From Ktedonobacteria bacterium (GTDB lineage Bacteria > Chloroflexota > Ktedonobacteria > Ktedonobacterales > JACDGC01): DNA of 64,000 nt. The translations under genes and the position numbers were made by a program. The stretch covers positions 30,240-94,239 of the forward strand of contig DAIDGU010000073.1 in assembly GCA_027459785.1 (NCBI GenBank), given 5' to 3'. Positions 25,261-34,447 of the stretch are shown one piece after another (position 1 is the first letter of the stretch; the number at the start of each line of letters is the position of its first letter). A model generated the notes under the pieces. It did no database searches. It had not been told where the DNA came from and saw only the letters and a program-made list of their open reading frames with translations.

Positions 25261-25656
25261 ATGGAAACCAGAGAACCGTTCCTGGTGCTGATCGTCGAAG
25301 ATGAAGAACCTATCGCCACAGCGTTGTCGTTCATCATCGAAGATGCCGGCTATGTACCACTGATTGCCATGCATGGACGACAGGCGTTGGACGTGCTACG
25401 CGACCGTTATCCGGCTTTGATCATCACCGATCTGATGATGCCCTACATGAATGGGGCGCAGTTGATTCAGGCGGTGCGGGCGCAACACCGTGATTTGCCT
25501 ATCGTGCTGATGACGGCGGCGGGGCCGCGTTACAGCGCCACCGCAGGAGCCGATGAAGTGCTGCCGAAACCGTTCAACGTGGACGACATCGAAGCCCTCT
25601 TGCATCGCTACCTCGTGCGGTCGTCATCTGATCCGCCACGCTCCTACGCACATTAA
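25261..25656 (+). CDS. Single-domain response regulator next to the KaiC-like gene
   Basis: A receiver domain of 131 residues with acidic pair Glu-Asp (IVEDEEP), phospho-acceptor Asp57 in LIITDLMMP, and Lys in VLPKPFNVDD. No output domain. The start is set at ATG 25261 because CAGGAG lies six bases upstream; an in-frame ATG at 25201 would add 20 residues but has only a weak site. The same-strand position after the KaiC-like gene suggests shared transcription and a joint signalling role. Confidence 0.85.
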   Translation: METREPFLVLIVEDEEPIATALSFIIEDAGYVPLIAMHGRQALDVLRDRYPALIITDLMMPYMNGAQLIQAVRAQHRDLPIVLMTAAGPRYSATAGADEVLPKPFNVDDIEALLHRYLVRSSSDPPRSYAH

Positions 25657-25713
25657 CGGGACGGCGGTTCCAGCTAAAAAACAGGGCCGCATGATCGAGA
25701 AGGAAGGGCGACG

Positions 25714-26778
25714 ATGAACCGAACGCTGGCGCGTGGCCAACAATGGCTGCGCGGGTGGTCGCTGGAAGCGTTTGTCGCGGGGGCGGCGGTGGGAGCCTGG
25801 GCGCTGCGCCATCGGTACCGGACCCTGCGCGATATCGCCGGGCAAGTGGTATTGATTACGGGCGGTTCGCGTGGGCTGGGCTTCGTGCTGGCGCAGGAAT
25901 GTGCGCGCCAGGGCGCGCGCGTGGCCATCTGCGCCCGCGACGCGGCGGAACTCGCCGCCGCGCAGGAGCGCCTGGCTGCCCTGGAAAAAGAGGTGCTGGT
26001 GATCCCGTGCGACATCACCGACCGCGCCCAGGCCGCCGAAGTGGTGCGGCGCGTCACCGATGTCTATGGCCGCATCGACATCCTCATCAATAACGCGGGT
26101 GTCATCACCGTCGGGCCGGTGTTGGCGCAGAGCATTGCGGACTTCGAGCGCGTGCTGGCGACCAACTTCTGGGGCGCGCTGTACCTGATCGACGCCGTGC
26201 TGCCGCAGATGCTCGCCCGCCACCAAGGGACCATCGTGAATATCACGTCCATCGGGGGCAAGGTGAGTGTGCCGCATCTGTTACCCTATACGGCGGCGAA
26301 ATTCGCGCTGACTGGTTACTCGGAAGGCTTGCACGCGGAACTGGCACGCGAGGGCATTCAGGTCTTGACCGTCGCGCCGGGGCTGATGCGCACCGGCTCC
26401 CAGGTGAATACGCAGATCAAGGGGCAACACCGCGCCGAATATACGCTTTTCACGCTGCTCGACAGCCTGCCCGGCATGTCGATGAACGCACGCGAGGCTG
26501 CCTGGCAGATCGTGGAGGCGCTGCGCCTGGGTCGCACCGAATTATTGCTTTCCATGCAGACCAAAGTGGCGGCGCGCTTCATGGGCCTCTTCCCCAATAT
26601 CACGACCTGGCTGCTGACCGCCGTCAATTCCGTGTTGCCGCGCAACGTCCCCGGCGGCGACGAGATCTGGCGCGGCGCGGACTGCGAGACGCCCCTGACG
26701 CGCTCCTTCCTGACGGCCCTCAGCCAGCACGCCGCCCAGGAAAACAACGAACTGGTGGGGCTGGACACGCGGGAGTGA
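25714..26778 (+). CDS. Short-chain dehydrogenase/reductase
   Basis: A 354-residue SDR. After a 35-residue N-terminal stretch with a hydrophobic part (EAFVAGAAVGAWAL), the nucleotide-binding motif GGSRGLG appears near residue 50, then NNAG, a catalytic Ser in NITSIGG and YTAAK. The C-terminal 100 residues exceed the classical core of about 250. The N-terminal hydrophobic part may anchor it to the membrane. Substrate unknown. Confidence 0.87.
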   Translation: MNRTLARGQQWLRGWSLEAFVAGAAVGAWALRHRYRTLRDIAGQVVLITGGSRGLGFVLAQECARQGARVAICARDAAELAAAQERLAALEKEVLVIPCDITDRAQAAEVVRRVTDVYGRIDILINNAGVITVGPVLAQSIADFERVLATNFWGALYLIDAVLPQMLARHQGTIVNITSIGGKVSVPHLLPYTAAKFALTGYSEGLHAELAREGIQVLTVAPGLMRTGSQVNTQIKGQHRAEYTLFTLLDSLPGMSMNAREAAWQIVEALRLGRTELLLSMQTKVAARFMGLFPNITTWLLTAVNSVLPRNVPGGDEIWRGADCETPLTRSFLTALSQHAAQENNELVGLDTRE

Positions 26779-26779
26779 T

Positions 26780-28195
26780 TCAGTTGCCGCCGACCAGCAC
26801 CGGCACGTTGGGCAGGGCGTCGGCGGCCAGCGCGTGCGCCAGCTCCACGATCTCGCTCACGTCCTGCGCGAAGATGACCGGCTGATCGGCCTGCTGCTGG
26901 AAGTCCGTCACCGAAAGGTCATCCAGGAACTGCTGGCCGCTGTTATCCAGCACGATGCGCGGCAACACCACCAGGCGCTGGCCCGCGACGGGGTGCGCGG
27001 CATGGAACGTGGCGAGGGCATCCAAGATATCTTGGCCGCAGAGCAGCCCGGCGACGGTGACGAGCGGGCCGAAGAAGCCGTTCGTTACCGGCAGCAGATC
27101 GACGTGCAGGTTGGTGATGGCGTTGAGGTCGGCGGCGATACGCGCCATCACACCCTGCGCCATCGTCGCCGTCACCAGCGTGAGGTGCGTCGCCGTCGGC
27201 ACGCTGACCGGCAGCTTCCTCCGCAGCCGCGCCCAGTCATCCAGCAGCTTGCGCGTCATACCCACGCCGTTCTCGATCTGCGCATAGCCGCGATAATGCG
27301 CGGCGCGCGGGAAGGGCCGTTCCGTCAGGTAGTACCACTCGTCGGAAAGATACACGAACGGCTCGCCGATCTCCGCCTCGATCCGCTTCTGCCAGGCTGT
27401 CACCTGGCTGACGACGGCCTCCGCTTCGTCGCGGCGATAAGGTCGCAGCGCCGGCAGATCGCCGACCTTGAGCATGTTATTGAATTTCGTCAGCCCCACG
27501 GGTACGGCGGAGATCGACGCGACGGTCGGGCGCAGCGCCAGCAGTTCAGCGATGGAGCGATCCAGGTACGCGCCGTCGTTGATGCCGGGGCAAAGCACCA
27601 GCTGTGTGTGCGCGCGGATGTTCAGGTCGCCCAGCCGCTGAAGGTGTTCCATGATCTCGCCGGCGCGTGGGCCATCCACCATCGTGCGGCGCAGGGCGGG
27701 GTCCGTTACATGCACAGAAACGTAAAGGGGGCTGAGGCGCTGCTCTGCCAACCGCTGCCAATCATGCTCCTTCAGGTTCGTCAGGGTGATGAAGTTGCCG
27801 AACATAAAGGAGTAACGATAATCGTCGTCTTTGACATACAGCGAGGCGCGCATGCCCAGGGGTAGCCCACGCTGAGCCGTGTGGCGTTCCGGCAAGCCCT
27901 TGATGAAGCAGAAGACGCACTTATTCGCGCAGATGCGAATGAAAGGCGCTGGCTCCTCACCGAATAACACGCCCAGGTCTTCATCCGGCTCTTTACGCAG
28001 ATCCAGCGCGACCGCCTGTTCCTGGCGGGTGAGGTCGATATGCAGCGCGTCATCGGTGGCCAGGAAGCGATAATCGATCATATCCCGCACGGGTTGCCCG
28101 TTGATCAACTGAATCAGATCGCCCGTCTGGATGCCGGCGCGGTCGGCAGGGCTATCGGGAACGACTTCGCGTACCCAACCATACATTTTTGGCAT
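26780..28195 (-). CDS. PDZ plus radical SAM protein, DUF512 family
   Basis: A 471-residue protein. The N-terminal PDZ-like domain (SPADRAGIQTGDLIQLINGQPV) is followed by CANKCVFCFIKGLP, a Cys-x3-Cys-x2-Cys radical SAM cluster motif (Cys89, Cys93, Cys96), and a DUF512 C-terminal half (ATMAQGVMARIAADLN, VTNGFFGPLVTVAGLLCG). Members occur in cyanobacteria, Chloroflexi and firmicutes; a substrate has not been settled to my knowledge. Transcribed toward the SDR gene, with only one base between their ends. Confidence 0.88.
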   Translation of the reverse strand: MPKMYGWVREVVPDSPADRAGIQTGDLIQLINGQPVRDMIDYRFLATDDALHIDLTRQEQAVALDLRKEPDEDLGVLFGEEPAPFIRICANKCVFCFIKGLPERHTAQRGLPLGMRASLYVKDDDYRYSFMFGNFITLTNLKEHDWQRLAEQRLSPLYVSVHVTDPALRRTMVDGPRAGEIMEHLQRLGDLNIRAHTQLVLCPGINDGAYLDRSIAELLALRPTVASISAVPVGLTKFNNMLKVGDLPALRPYRRDEAEAVVSQVTAWQKRIEAEIGEPFVYLSDEWYYLTERPFPRAAHYRGYAQIENGVGMTRKLLDDWARLRRKLPVSVPTATHLTLVTATMAQGVMARIAADLNAITNLHVDLLPVTNGFFGPLVTVAGLLCGQDILDALATFHAAHPVAGQRLVVLPRIVLDNSGQQFLDDLSVTDFQQQADQPVIFAQDVSEIVELAHALAADALPNVPVLVGGN

Positions 28196-28382
28196 GCTGT
28201 CTCGCTTTAGTTTGTGGTTATCTTTGAGCTATGTTAGTATACCGCAAAAAGGCACGTGCGTGGGTTGTCCATCAAGGAACCAATGCATTAGGGCATTCCT
28301 ACTGGTATGCGCTGCCAGATTGGTCAACCCAAAAAGATCTGGATAACACTCCTTTGCTATCAGAGATTGCCCATCAGGAATA

Positions 28383-28437
28383 GAGACGTACCTTTTGGAG
28401 CCTACGTCTCCCCCTCACCATCGGCAATCGTGAGGGG
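28383..28437. terminator. Two tandem hairpins downstream of the sedolisin gene
   Basis: GAGACGTA...TACGTCTC (28383-28410, 12-base loop) directly abuts CCCCTCAC...GTGAGGGG (28411-28437, 11-base loop). Both stems are perfect 8-mers. Placed just after the end of the leftward sedolisin gene, they probably protect or end its transcript, though no T-run is present. Confidence 0.45.
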
Positions 28438-28454
28438 AAGGCGAGATTGTGCCG

Positions 28455-29753
28455 TTAGCTACCGGCTTTCTGCGCGGCGATGAGGTCGGGGATCAGCGCG
28501 TCGGCGACGGGCGCGCCCAGGCCGGTGATCGCGTCCCAGCCGGGGACGGCGGCGTAGCCGGGAACGGTCGTGCCATTCACCACCTGCGTGTTGTTGCCAC
28601 TGGTGATGTCCACGAAGTCGGTGGCGGCGCGCGACGACGTGCCGACGTGGTAGAGCGCGGGATTGATGAACCCGAGGGGATGGCCGGCGACCTGATCGGC
28701 GATGGCCATAATGCCGGCCCAGATCGGCGCGCTGATGCTGGTGCCGCCGAAGCCGGGACTCCACTGACCGGAGAGATAGACGCGCACGCCCGTGTTGGGG
28801 TTCGCATCCGCCGCGACATCCGGCACGCCGCGCCGGCCCTGGAATTGCGCTTGCAACGCGCTGGGCAGCGTCTGCTGGTACGACGGCTCGCTATAAAAGC
28901 CGCTGAAGCCGCCGCCACTGTTGTCCCAGGCCACCTGGCTGAAACCGTTCGTGGCGGGATCAAGGGTGGTGCCGCCCACCGCCGTCACCCACGGGCTGTC
29001 GGTGGGGAAGCTCGTCGTCGGCGTAGTATCCAACTGGGTCGCGTTGAGGTCGGTATAATCCGTCGCGCCGTTGTCGCCGGATGAGACGAAGATCGTCACG
29101 CCGTCTTGTGTGGTGGCTTGCTGCAAGATGGGATCCCACAGCTTCAGTTCGGCGCGGGAGGCGGCGTCTGTGAGGGTCGCTTCCGAGGTGCCGCCGCTGA
29201 TGCAGATGATGTCGCCCAGGTGGTGGTCCAGCGCGTACTGTAACTCCTGGCGTGATTGCGGCAAGCCGACGATGCCTTCGGGCGCGCAGACCGGTGCGAC
29301 CAACACCACGATGCTTGCCCCCGGCGCGAGGGCATGGTACATCTCGACATCCAGCGAGGTTTCACCCGCCCAACCCGCCTGGAATTGCTGATCGGCGGTG
29401 TTTTGCGGCGGCTGGTTCGGCCCCAGCGGCGCGACCACCTGCACCGTCGTCGGCGGCAAACCATACGCCTTGCTATAGGCGTCCAGGTCGCTCTGCACCT
29501 GGGGATTGCCATAGCAGACCATGTCGATGATCGTCTGCCCTTTGCCCGTGTCGCCTTTCTGGATCAGGCTGGCGACGTGATAGGCGCGTTGCAGATCCAC
29601 CGGCGCATACTCGCCCGGTTTATCCACGGCGGTCAGTCCGGTGGTCGAGGTGCCAGTGGTCCCCGTCGTGCCGCTAGACCCCGTGGGCGTGCCGCACGCC
29701 GCCAGTAGCAGCGCCAACAACATGCCGGTGAGTGCGAATATTCGTTGTCGCAT
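28455..29753 (-). CDS. S53 family peptidase (sedolisin), lipoprotein
   Basis: A 432-residue acid-type serine-carboxyl peptidase, predicted to act outside the cell. A lipobox ends at Cys20 (LLALLLAAC), then a Thr/Ser/Gly-rich linker. The catalytic residues are visible: Glu131 and Asp135 in GWAGETSLDVE, oxyanion Asp in VSSGDNGA, and Ser339 in GGTSISAP. The calcium-binding end contains GWDAITGLGAP. Sedolisins usually carry a pro-domain of about 180 residues; here only about 30 residues precede the catalytic fold, so it lacks a classical pro-domain. AAGGAAACCT precedes ATG 29753. Confidence 0.92.
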   Translation of the reverse strand: MRQRIFALTGMLLALLLAACGTPTGSSGTTGTTGTSTTGLTAVDKPGEYAPVDLQRAYHVASLIQKGDTGKGQTIIDMVCYGNPQVQSDLDAYSKAYGLPPTTVQVVAPLGPNQPPQNTADQQFQAGWAGETSLDVEMYHALAPGASIVVLVAPVCAPEGIVGLPQSRQELQYALDHHLGDIICISGGTSEATLTDAASRAELKLWDPILQQATTQDGVTIFVSSGDNGATDYTDLNATQLDTTPTTSFPTDSPWVTAVGGTTLDPATNGFSQVAWDNSGGGFSGFYSEPSYQQTLPSALQAQFQGRRGVPDVAADANPNTGVRVYLSGQWSPGFGGTSISAPIWAGIMAIADQVAGHPLGFINPALYHVGTSSRAATDFVDITSGNNTQVVNGTTVPGYAAVPGWDAITGLGAPVADALIPDLIAAQKAGS

Positions 29754-29792
29754 AGGTTTCCTTCGTGATGGCGTGCGTCAGCACCCGACCTA

Positions 29793-32700
29793 CTATTGTG
29801 TTGCCTGTGCGGCGGGCGTCGGCACGTGCGCGGCTCCCAACATCGTCCGCACCATGAGCGTCGTTAAATTCATGGTCAATTGGTTGCCCATGAGCAGATT
29901 CGGCTGATCGGCACCGACAAAGGTGAACTCATCCAATGCCCAGCACCACCAGATCGAGCCGGCATCGAAGACCACCGCGCTGGAGATCGTGCGGTAATAC
30001 ACCGTATCGGCGATACGCTCCCGCCCCCGGCTCGAAACCAAGGTGGACTGGCCCAAGATCGAAACATTCGTTGGTGCCATGCCGTTGCTGGCGGGCGCAT
30101 CGTAGGTATAACCGAGCAGGCCACCGGAGATGATCGAGGAGGGGAGAAAGCCTACACTACTTTCCAAGTATTCCAGGTCGCCACCGCGCACATGCCAATC
30201 TGGCAGGTAGGCATTCTTCGTCGTCGATGTTGTTGAGTCTAGGATGAAGCCACCAAACTGAATGCCCAAAAGTTGGTTTTCGGGCCGGTTCAGAATCGGA
30301 TCGCGCCAGCGGGCGGTCGTCAGATCGCGCGTGGCGGCATGGCGATACATGGGATCGAGATTCGGCGCGGTTTGGTCATAGGGCGGCGCGATCTCCGGCA
30401 CTGGGCCGGAAGTGACTTTATAGCATACCAGCGTGCGTCCGTCACTGCTGAGCCGCGCCTGCCAATAGCCGTCGCCGCCGCCCAAAAAGCCTAGGCTGAC
30501 GCCGGCATCCCGTGCGTGGTCCAGCCCGTCATACATCGCCTTCGTCCAATACTCGTCGTGGCCAAGCATGAGAAATACGCTATGCTGGGTGAGCGTCTGC
30601 GGGTTGGCATTGACATCGACATCCGTCGTATAGCTCACATCAAAGCCGGACCGTTCCAGCCAGCGAATGCTGTGAATGTCATAGCTGAGCAACTGGCCAG
30701 CGCCGGCATCTCCCGCGTAGGGGCGATTGAACGAAACGGCGGTCGCCCGGTTGGGGGCGAACTCGTCATAGGGATTGATGCCGCTGCCGGTATCTTGCCC
30801 ATACATGCTGTAACCACCCCAGGTGTTGAACGCCTGATAGGTGTTGACTGGCAAGCTCACCAGGATCTCCGAGGGCGAGGCGTCGGTCGCCGGCTGGCGC
30901 ACCACCAGCGGGATATACGACGCGCCCTGCGGTGCCGTCAGCTTGATCAAGTAGACGCCGGTCAGCCAATTGTTCGGAATGGTCAGGGTAGCAGATACCT
31001 GCCAATGGGCGTCCAGGGCATGCGTGGTCGGGTCCGGCTGGCAGGCACAGCCGTGTAATTGGCCGTTGGCCCAATAGCCCTGCACCTGGCTTTGCTTGAT
31101 ATGCTGATGCAGATAGAGGCGACCGCCCAGGCCGTAGTACCACCCCAGGCGATACACGTCGATATCATAACTGGTAGTCTGCTTGGTGCTGATGAAAAGA
31201 TGTACCGTCGCGCCGGGCAGCGCCGACGGCGTATCCGCGTAGCCCTGAATAAAGGTCGTGTTCGTGCCAGGGGCGAGCTGCCAGGCGCTTGTCCCCAAGA
31301 TTTGGTTTTCGACGGAGACCGGCACCGTCGGATCATAAAACGATGAGGTCAGCGGCGCGGCGGGCGCGACGAGGTGGCGATCGCGATAGAAACCGGCCCC
31401 GGAGGTCAGCACGACACAGGCCAGCAGGCCCGCCATGCCCCAGCGCGTCATCTGCGCGCCCCGATCCGGCAGGCGCACCACCGGTGCGCGCATAACGGTG
31501 CCTTGCTCATCAGCATCAGCGGCGATAGCCACCGGCATAGCCTGATCGGTTTGCAGGCCCACGCCCACCGCCAGCGCGATCAGCGTGACCAGGATCTGCC
31601 ACTCGCCAGCGCTGAAAAAGTGCGCATCCAGCACATCGATACTGAAGTTGACCACCAGCACGGTAAAGATGCCCGTCAACACCTGCTGATTGAAGCCGTG
31701 AGTGCGCTGACGCACCTGCCACACATACCGGCAGACGATGAAGATGAAGGCGGCGAACGCGAGGAGATAGACCAAGCCGCCACGATAGAGCAACAGCAAG
31801 TAAAAGCTCTCGGTACTGCCAAATGTCAAGACAGGATAGTTGAAGTTTGGTTGCACGCCGAAAACGAGCGTACCCAGGCTGCCCAGCACCGTCGCCATGA
31901 CGATGCTCCAGTGCAGCCCGCGTGTGGCCCAGGTGTTGGGGACCGCCGTGTGGTGGCCGGCGCTCGCGGGATTATTGAACTGGAAGGCGAACCGCTGGAT
32001 GATATAGGGCGTCAGTGCCAGGCCGCCGATCACTGCCGCGATGAGCGCCAGGCGCGTCGTGCGCGCCAGCCCGCCGTTCAAGCGCCACGCCAGCGCATAG
32101 CCGATGACGATGGCGATGATGCCAGCAGTACTCAGCGTGGATAGCAGCGCCACCACATTGAAAAGCAGCAGCACGATCAGCCACATATTGTAGCGCCGCC
32201 CCAATTTCTGCGCATTGCTGTCTTTGGTCTGAATTTGATTGATCAGCAGGATCGTATACGCCGAGATCGCGGCTAAGATCTCCCACCCGCCCACGAGCGA
32301 GGTGGCGCGGTGAATGCGCGGGCTTTCCGCCGTCTCATAGGTTGGATAGAGCGCGAGCAAGAAATTTTCGACGCCGGGGAAATGGAAGATCTGCAACACG
32401 CCGATGATGCTGATCGCGGAACAGACGCCGATGATCACTTTCACCATCGTCGTCAGGCGCAATGGTAGCGGCAAGGCTTCGAGGATCACCCGATACCATA
32501 GGTAATATTCGATGGGACCGGCCAGAGCGTTGATCGTCTCCTTTGCGATATAGATATGGCGCAACACGACCATCGCCAGAGGAATGAACGTGCCGGTGCC
32601 AATGATCAGGAGAAACGCCGTGTCGATGGCCGTCACCTGGAACGAGAAATCGCGGCGCAGCACGCGGCGACCAATCAGCAGCAGAGCGAAGAGCATGAGC

Positions 32701-33077
32701 AACAGATCGCCGGGCTTCAGACCACCGATCGCGCGCGAAACTGCTGCGGTCAGTACCGCAACAGAAAACAAAATGTATGTTCCATAGGTCATCCAGCGGC
32801 CCTGGCCCAAGCGTTGGTTGAGGGCTTGCCACCAGGAAGTGTCGGTGGTATTTGCTGCGATCCGTTGCCCTGTGGCAGTCATACGTTGCCTCTTTCGCTT
32901 GATATCCGGCGCTTCCAGTATAACCCGCTGTGCCGCCATATGATCATGATCTACACCGCTTTTCCTATGTCGCCGACGCGCTATAACCAGCACGCCCACC
33001 GCCAGCACGCCCAGGAGGCCGATCCCCCATACCACGTTGGTGAATGTCTTTGACGTGGTTGTTTGTCCCTTCACCAT
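29793..33077 (-). CDS. Membrane polymerase/O-antigen-ligase-like domain fused to a DMFase-like domain
   Basis: A fusion of about 1094 residues. Residues about 10-560 have one N-terminal helix and then some eleven hydrophobic segments resembling Wzy/O-antigen ligase proteins (LVGGWEILAAISAYTILL, STAGIIAIVIGYALA). The rest is a secreted domain like the C-terminal part of N,N-dimethylformamidase large subunits: VENQILGTSAWQL, YDIDVYRLGWYYGLGGRLY, FNTWGGYSMYGQ, LMLGHDEYWTKAMYDGLDHARDAG and FDAGSIWWCWALDEF. The neighbours (two glycosyltransferases and a UDP-sugar dehydrogenase) suggest a role in surface polysaccharide. Start is ATG 33077 rather than the GTG before it. Confidence 0.8.
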   Translation of the reverse strand: MVKGQTTTSKTFTNVVWGIGLLGVLAVGVLVIARRRHRKSGVDHDHMAAQRVILEAPDIKRKRQRMTATGQRIAANTTDTSWWQALNQRLGQGRWMTYGTYILFSVAVLTAAVSRAIGGLKPGDLLLMLFALLLIGRRVLRRDFSFQVTAIDTAFLLIIGTGTFIPLAMVVLRHIYIAKETINALAGPIEYYLWYRVILEALPLPLRLTTMVKVIIGVCSAISIIGVLQIFHFPGVENFLLALYPTYETAESPRIHRATSLVGGWEILAAISAYTILLINQIQTKDSNAQKLGRRYNMWLIVLLLFNVVALLSTLSTAGIIAIVIGYALAWRLNGGLARTTRLALIAAVIGGLALTPYIIQRFAFQFNNPASAGHHTAVPNTWATRGLHWSIVMATVLGSLGTLVFGVQPNFNYPVLTFGSTESFYLLLLYRGGLVYLLAFAAFIFIVCRYVWQVRQRTHGFNQQVLTGIFTVLVVNFSIDVLDAHFFSAGEWQILVTLIALAVGVGLQTDQAMPVAIAADADEQGTVMRAPVVRLPDRGAQMTRWGMAGLLACVVLTSGAGFYRDRHLVAPAAPLTSSFYDPTVPVSVENQILGTSAWQLAPGTNTTFIQGYADTPSALPGATVHLFISTKQTTSYDIDVYRLGWYYGLGGRLYLHQHIKQSQVQGYWANGQLHGCACQPDPTTHALDAHWQVSATLTIPNNWLTGVYLIKLTAPQGASYIPLVVRQPATDASPSEILVSLPVNTYQAFNTWGGYSMYGQDTGSGINPYDEFAPNRATAVSFNRPYAGDAGAGQLLSYDIHSIRWLERSGFDVSYTTDVDVNANPQTLTQHSVFLMLGHDEYWTKAMYDGLDHARDAGVSLGFLGGGDGYWQARLSSDGRTLVCYKVTSGPVPEIAPPYDQTAPNLDPMYRHAATRDLTTARWRDPILNRPENQLLGIQFGGFILDSTTSTTKNAYLPDWHVRGGDLEYLESSVGFLPSSIISGGLLGYTYDAPASNGMAPTNVSILGQSTLVSSRGRERIADTVYYRTISSAVVFDAGSIWWCWALDEFTFVGADQPNLLMGNQLTMNLTTLMVRTMLGAAHVPTPAAQATQ

Positions 33078-33101
33078 CACCCCATGCCCCCCTCACCGCC
33101 T

Positions 33102-34100
33102 TTACCTCCTCCGTCGCCGCAACACCTCATGATAGACCGCGATAACCTGCGCGGTCGCGTTCTCGCGCGAGAGATGCGCGATATCTTGCCGCCCCGTCGT
33201 GCGGCGCGGCCCATGCAGCGCCCGCCAGATCTTATCAGCGAAATCCTCCGGCGTGCGCGCGGCGATAAAACAGCCTTCGGTCTGGCTGGTGACGCGGCGC
33301 ACATCCCCCACGTCCGTCGCCACGATGGGTAGGTTGCAGGCCATCGCCTCTTTCACCACATACGGCCCGCCTTCCCAGAAGGAGGGCAACACCAGCACAT
33401 CACAAGCGTTCATATATTGAATGACCATATCGTGAGGCTTCCCCGACACCTCAACCAATTCCACTGGCGCGCCCTTGGCACGCATCAACTCAGTCGCGGC
33501 CTCTGCGATGGACCAGCCCTTGACGGGAATGGCTTTGCTGTTGGCGAACAGCAAGTAGCGATAGTTCAGATCGGGATTCAGCCCCAGCGCCCGCCGCGCC
33601 TCGCTTTGGGGAATGGGGCGGAAGGCATTGAAATTGACGCCCTGCTCCACCACCGTAACCCGCGCGCCCGTCAGCACGTTCGCCATCTCCTGCGACGGTA
33701 CGATGCAGGCATCGGCATGGCGGGCGAGCGAGGGCGAGATGCGCCGACTGAACTTGCCCTGGCGTGTATCTGGCAGGACGGGGTTGCGCAAGACATCCGA
33801 TCCCCAAAACGTGATGACGGTCGGCTGCGGGCCAAGGTGCGCCAGCGCCACCGCGCCACAGAAGCTATAGTGGCCGTGGATGACATCATATTTGCCGGCG
33901 GTGGTGCAGGTTTGCAGCGCGCCGGTGATATACTTCGCTTTGCCCTTCAGGTGCAGCACCGTCACGTCGATGCCCTGCTCCTGTAAGCCTTCCACTTCAC
34001 TTTTCAGGAATGCGCCCTTGTGGCTGCCAGGCGCAGGATAGGCGGCGGTGATCGCCAGCACGCGCAGCCTACGCCCCGCCGCCCCCGAACCAGATGCCAT
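33102..34100 (-). CDS. GT4 family glycosyltransferase
   Basis: A GT-B-fold retaining glycosyltransferase of about 332 residues. The N-terminal half opens LRVLAITAAYPAPGSHKGAFLKSEVEGL and has VIHGHYSFCGA and VITFWGSDV. The donor-binding half has the Glu-rich LVLPSFWEGGPYVVKEAMACNLPIVATDVGDV. Stop and next gene are 24 bases apart, so it is probably cotranscribed with the fusion gene. An upstream in-frame ATG at 34151 would add 17 residues but lacks a better ribosome site. Confidence 0.9.
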   Translation of the reverse strand: MASGSGAAGRRLRVLAITAAYPAPGSHKGAFLKSEVEGLQEQGIDVTVLHLKGKAKYITGALQTCTTAGKYDVIHGHYSFCGAVALAHLGPQPTVITFWGSDVLRNPVLPDTRQGKFSRRISPSLARHADACIVPSQEMANVLTGARVTVVEQGVNFNAFRPIPQSEARRALGLNPDLNYRYLLFANSKAIPVKGWSIAEAATELMRAKGAPVELVEVSGKPHDMVIQYMNACDVLVLPSFWEGGPYVVKEAMACNLPIVATDVGDVRRVTSQTEGCFIAARTPEDFADKIWRALHGPRRTTGRQDIAHLSRENATAQVIAVYHEVLRRRRR

Positions 34101-34138
34101 ACCCAACTCTTTCTCTCTGCTTGCCAATAAACATTTTC

Positions 34139-34436
34139 GTGGGGCGGACATACCTGCCCGCTATGTGACAGACAGGAATGTCTGTCCTCCGAGTTGTGAC
34201 AGACAGGAATGTCTGTCCTCCTGACCCTGACAGACAGGAATGTCTGTCCTCCTGACCCTGACAGACAGGAATGTCTGTCCTCCGAGTTGTGACAGACAGG
34301 AATGTCTGTCCTCCTGACCCTGACAGACAGGAATGTCTGTCCTCCGAGTTGTGACAGACAAGAATGGCTGTCCTCCGAGTTGTGACAGACAAGAATGGCT
34401 GTCCTCCGGATGATCGTGGGGCGGACATTCCTGTCC
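34139..34436. repeat. Tandem array of eight 31-bp palindromic units
   Basis: Units begin at 34167, 34198, 34229, 34260, 34291, 34322, 34353 and 34384, an exact 31-base period. Each holds the 20-base palindrome GACAGACAGGAATGTCTGTC (8-base arms, GGAA centre) and an 11-base linker, mostly of two types (CTCCGAGTTGT or CTCCTGACCCT). Units 7 and 8 carry the same two changes (AAGAATGG). The array is flanked on both sides by GTGGGGCGGACATNCCTG, itself a related palindrome. It fills the gap between the GT4 and UDP-sugar dehydrogenase genes. Confidence 0.92.
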
Positions 34437-34447
34437 GCCGTTGAGGG

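Noticed and set aside
34139..34436. The 31-bp repeat array as a CRISPR locus or a repetitive protein gene
   Set aside because: Spacers are only 11 bases and fall into two or three recurring types. The repeats are internally palindromic and no cas gene is near. Open frames through the array exist only because the 31-base period cycles the frame; they lack ribosome sites and overlap real genes.
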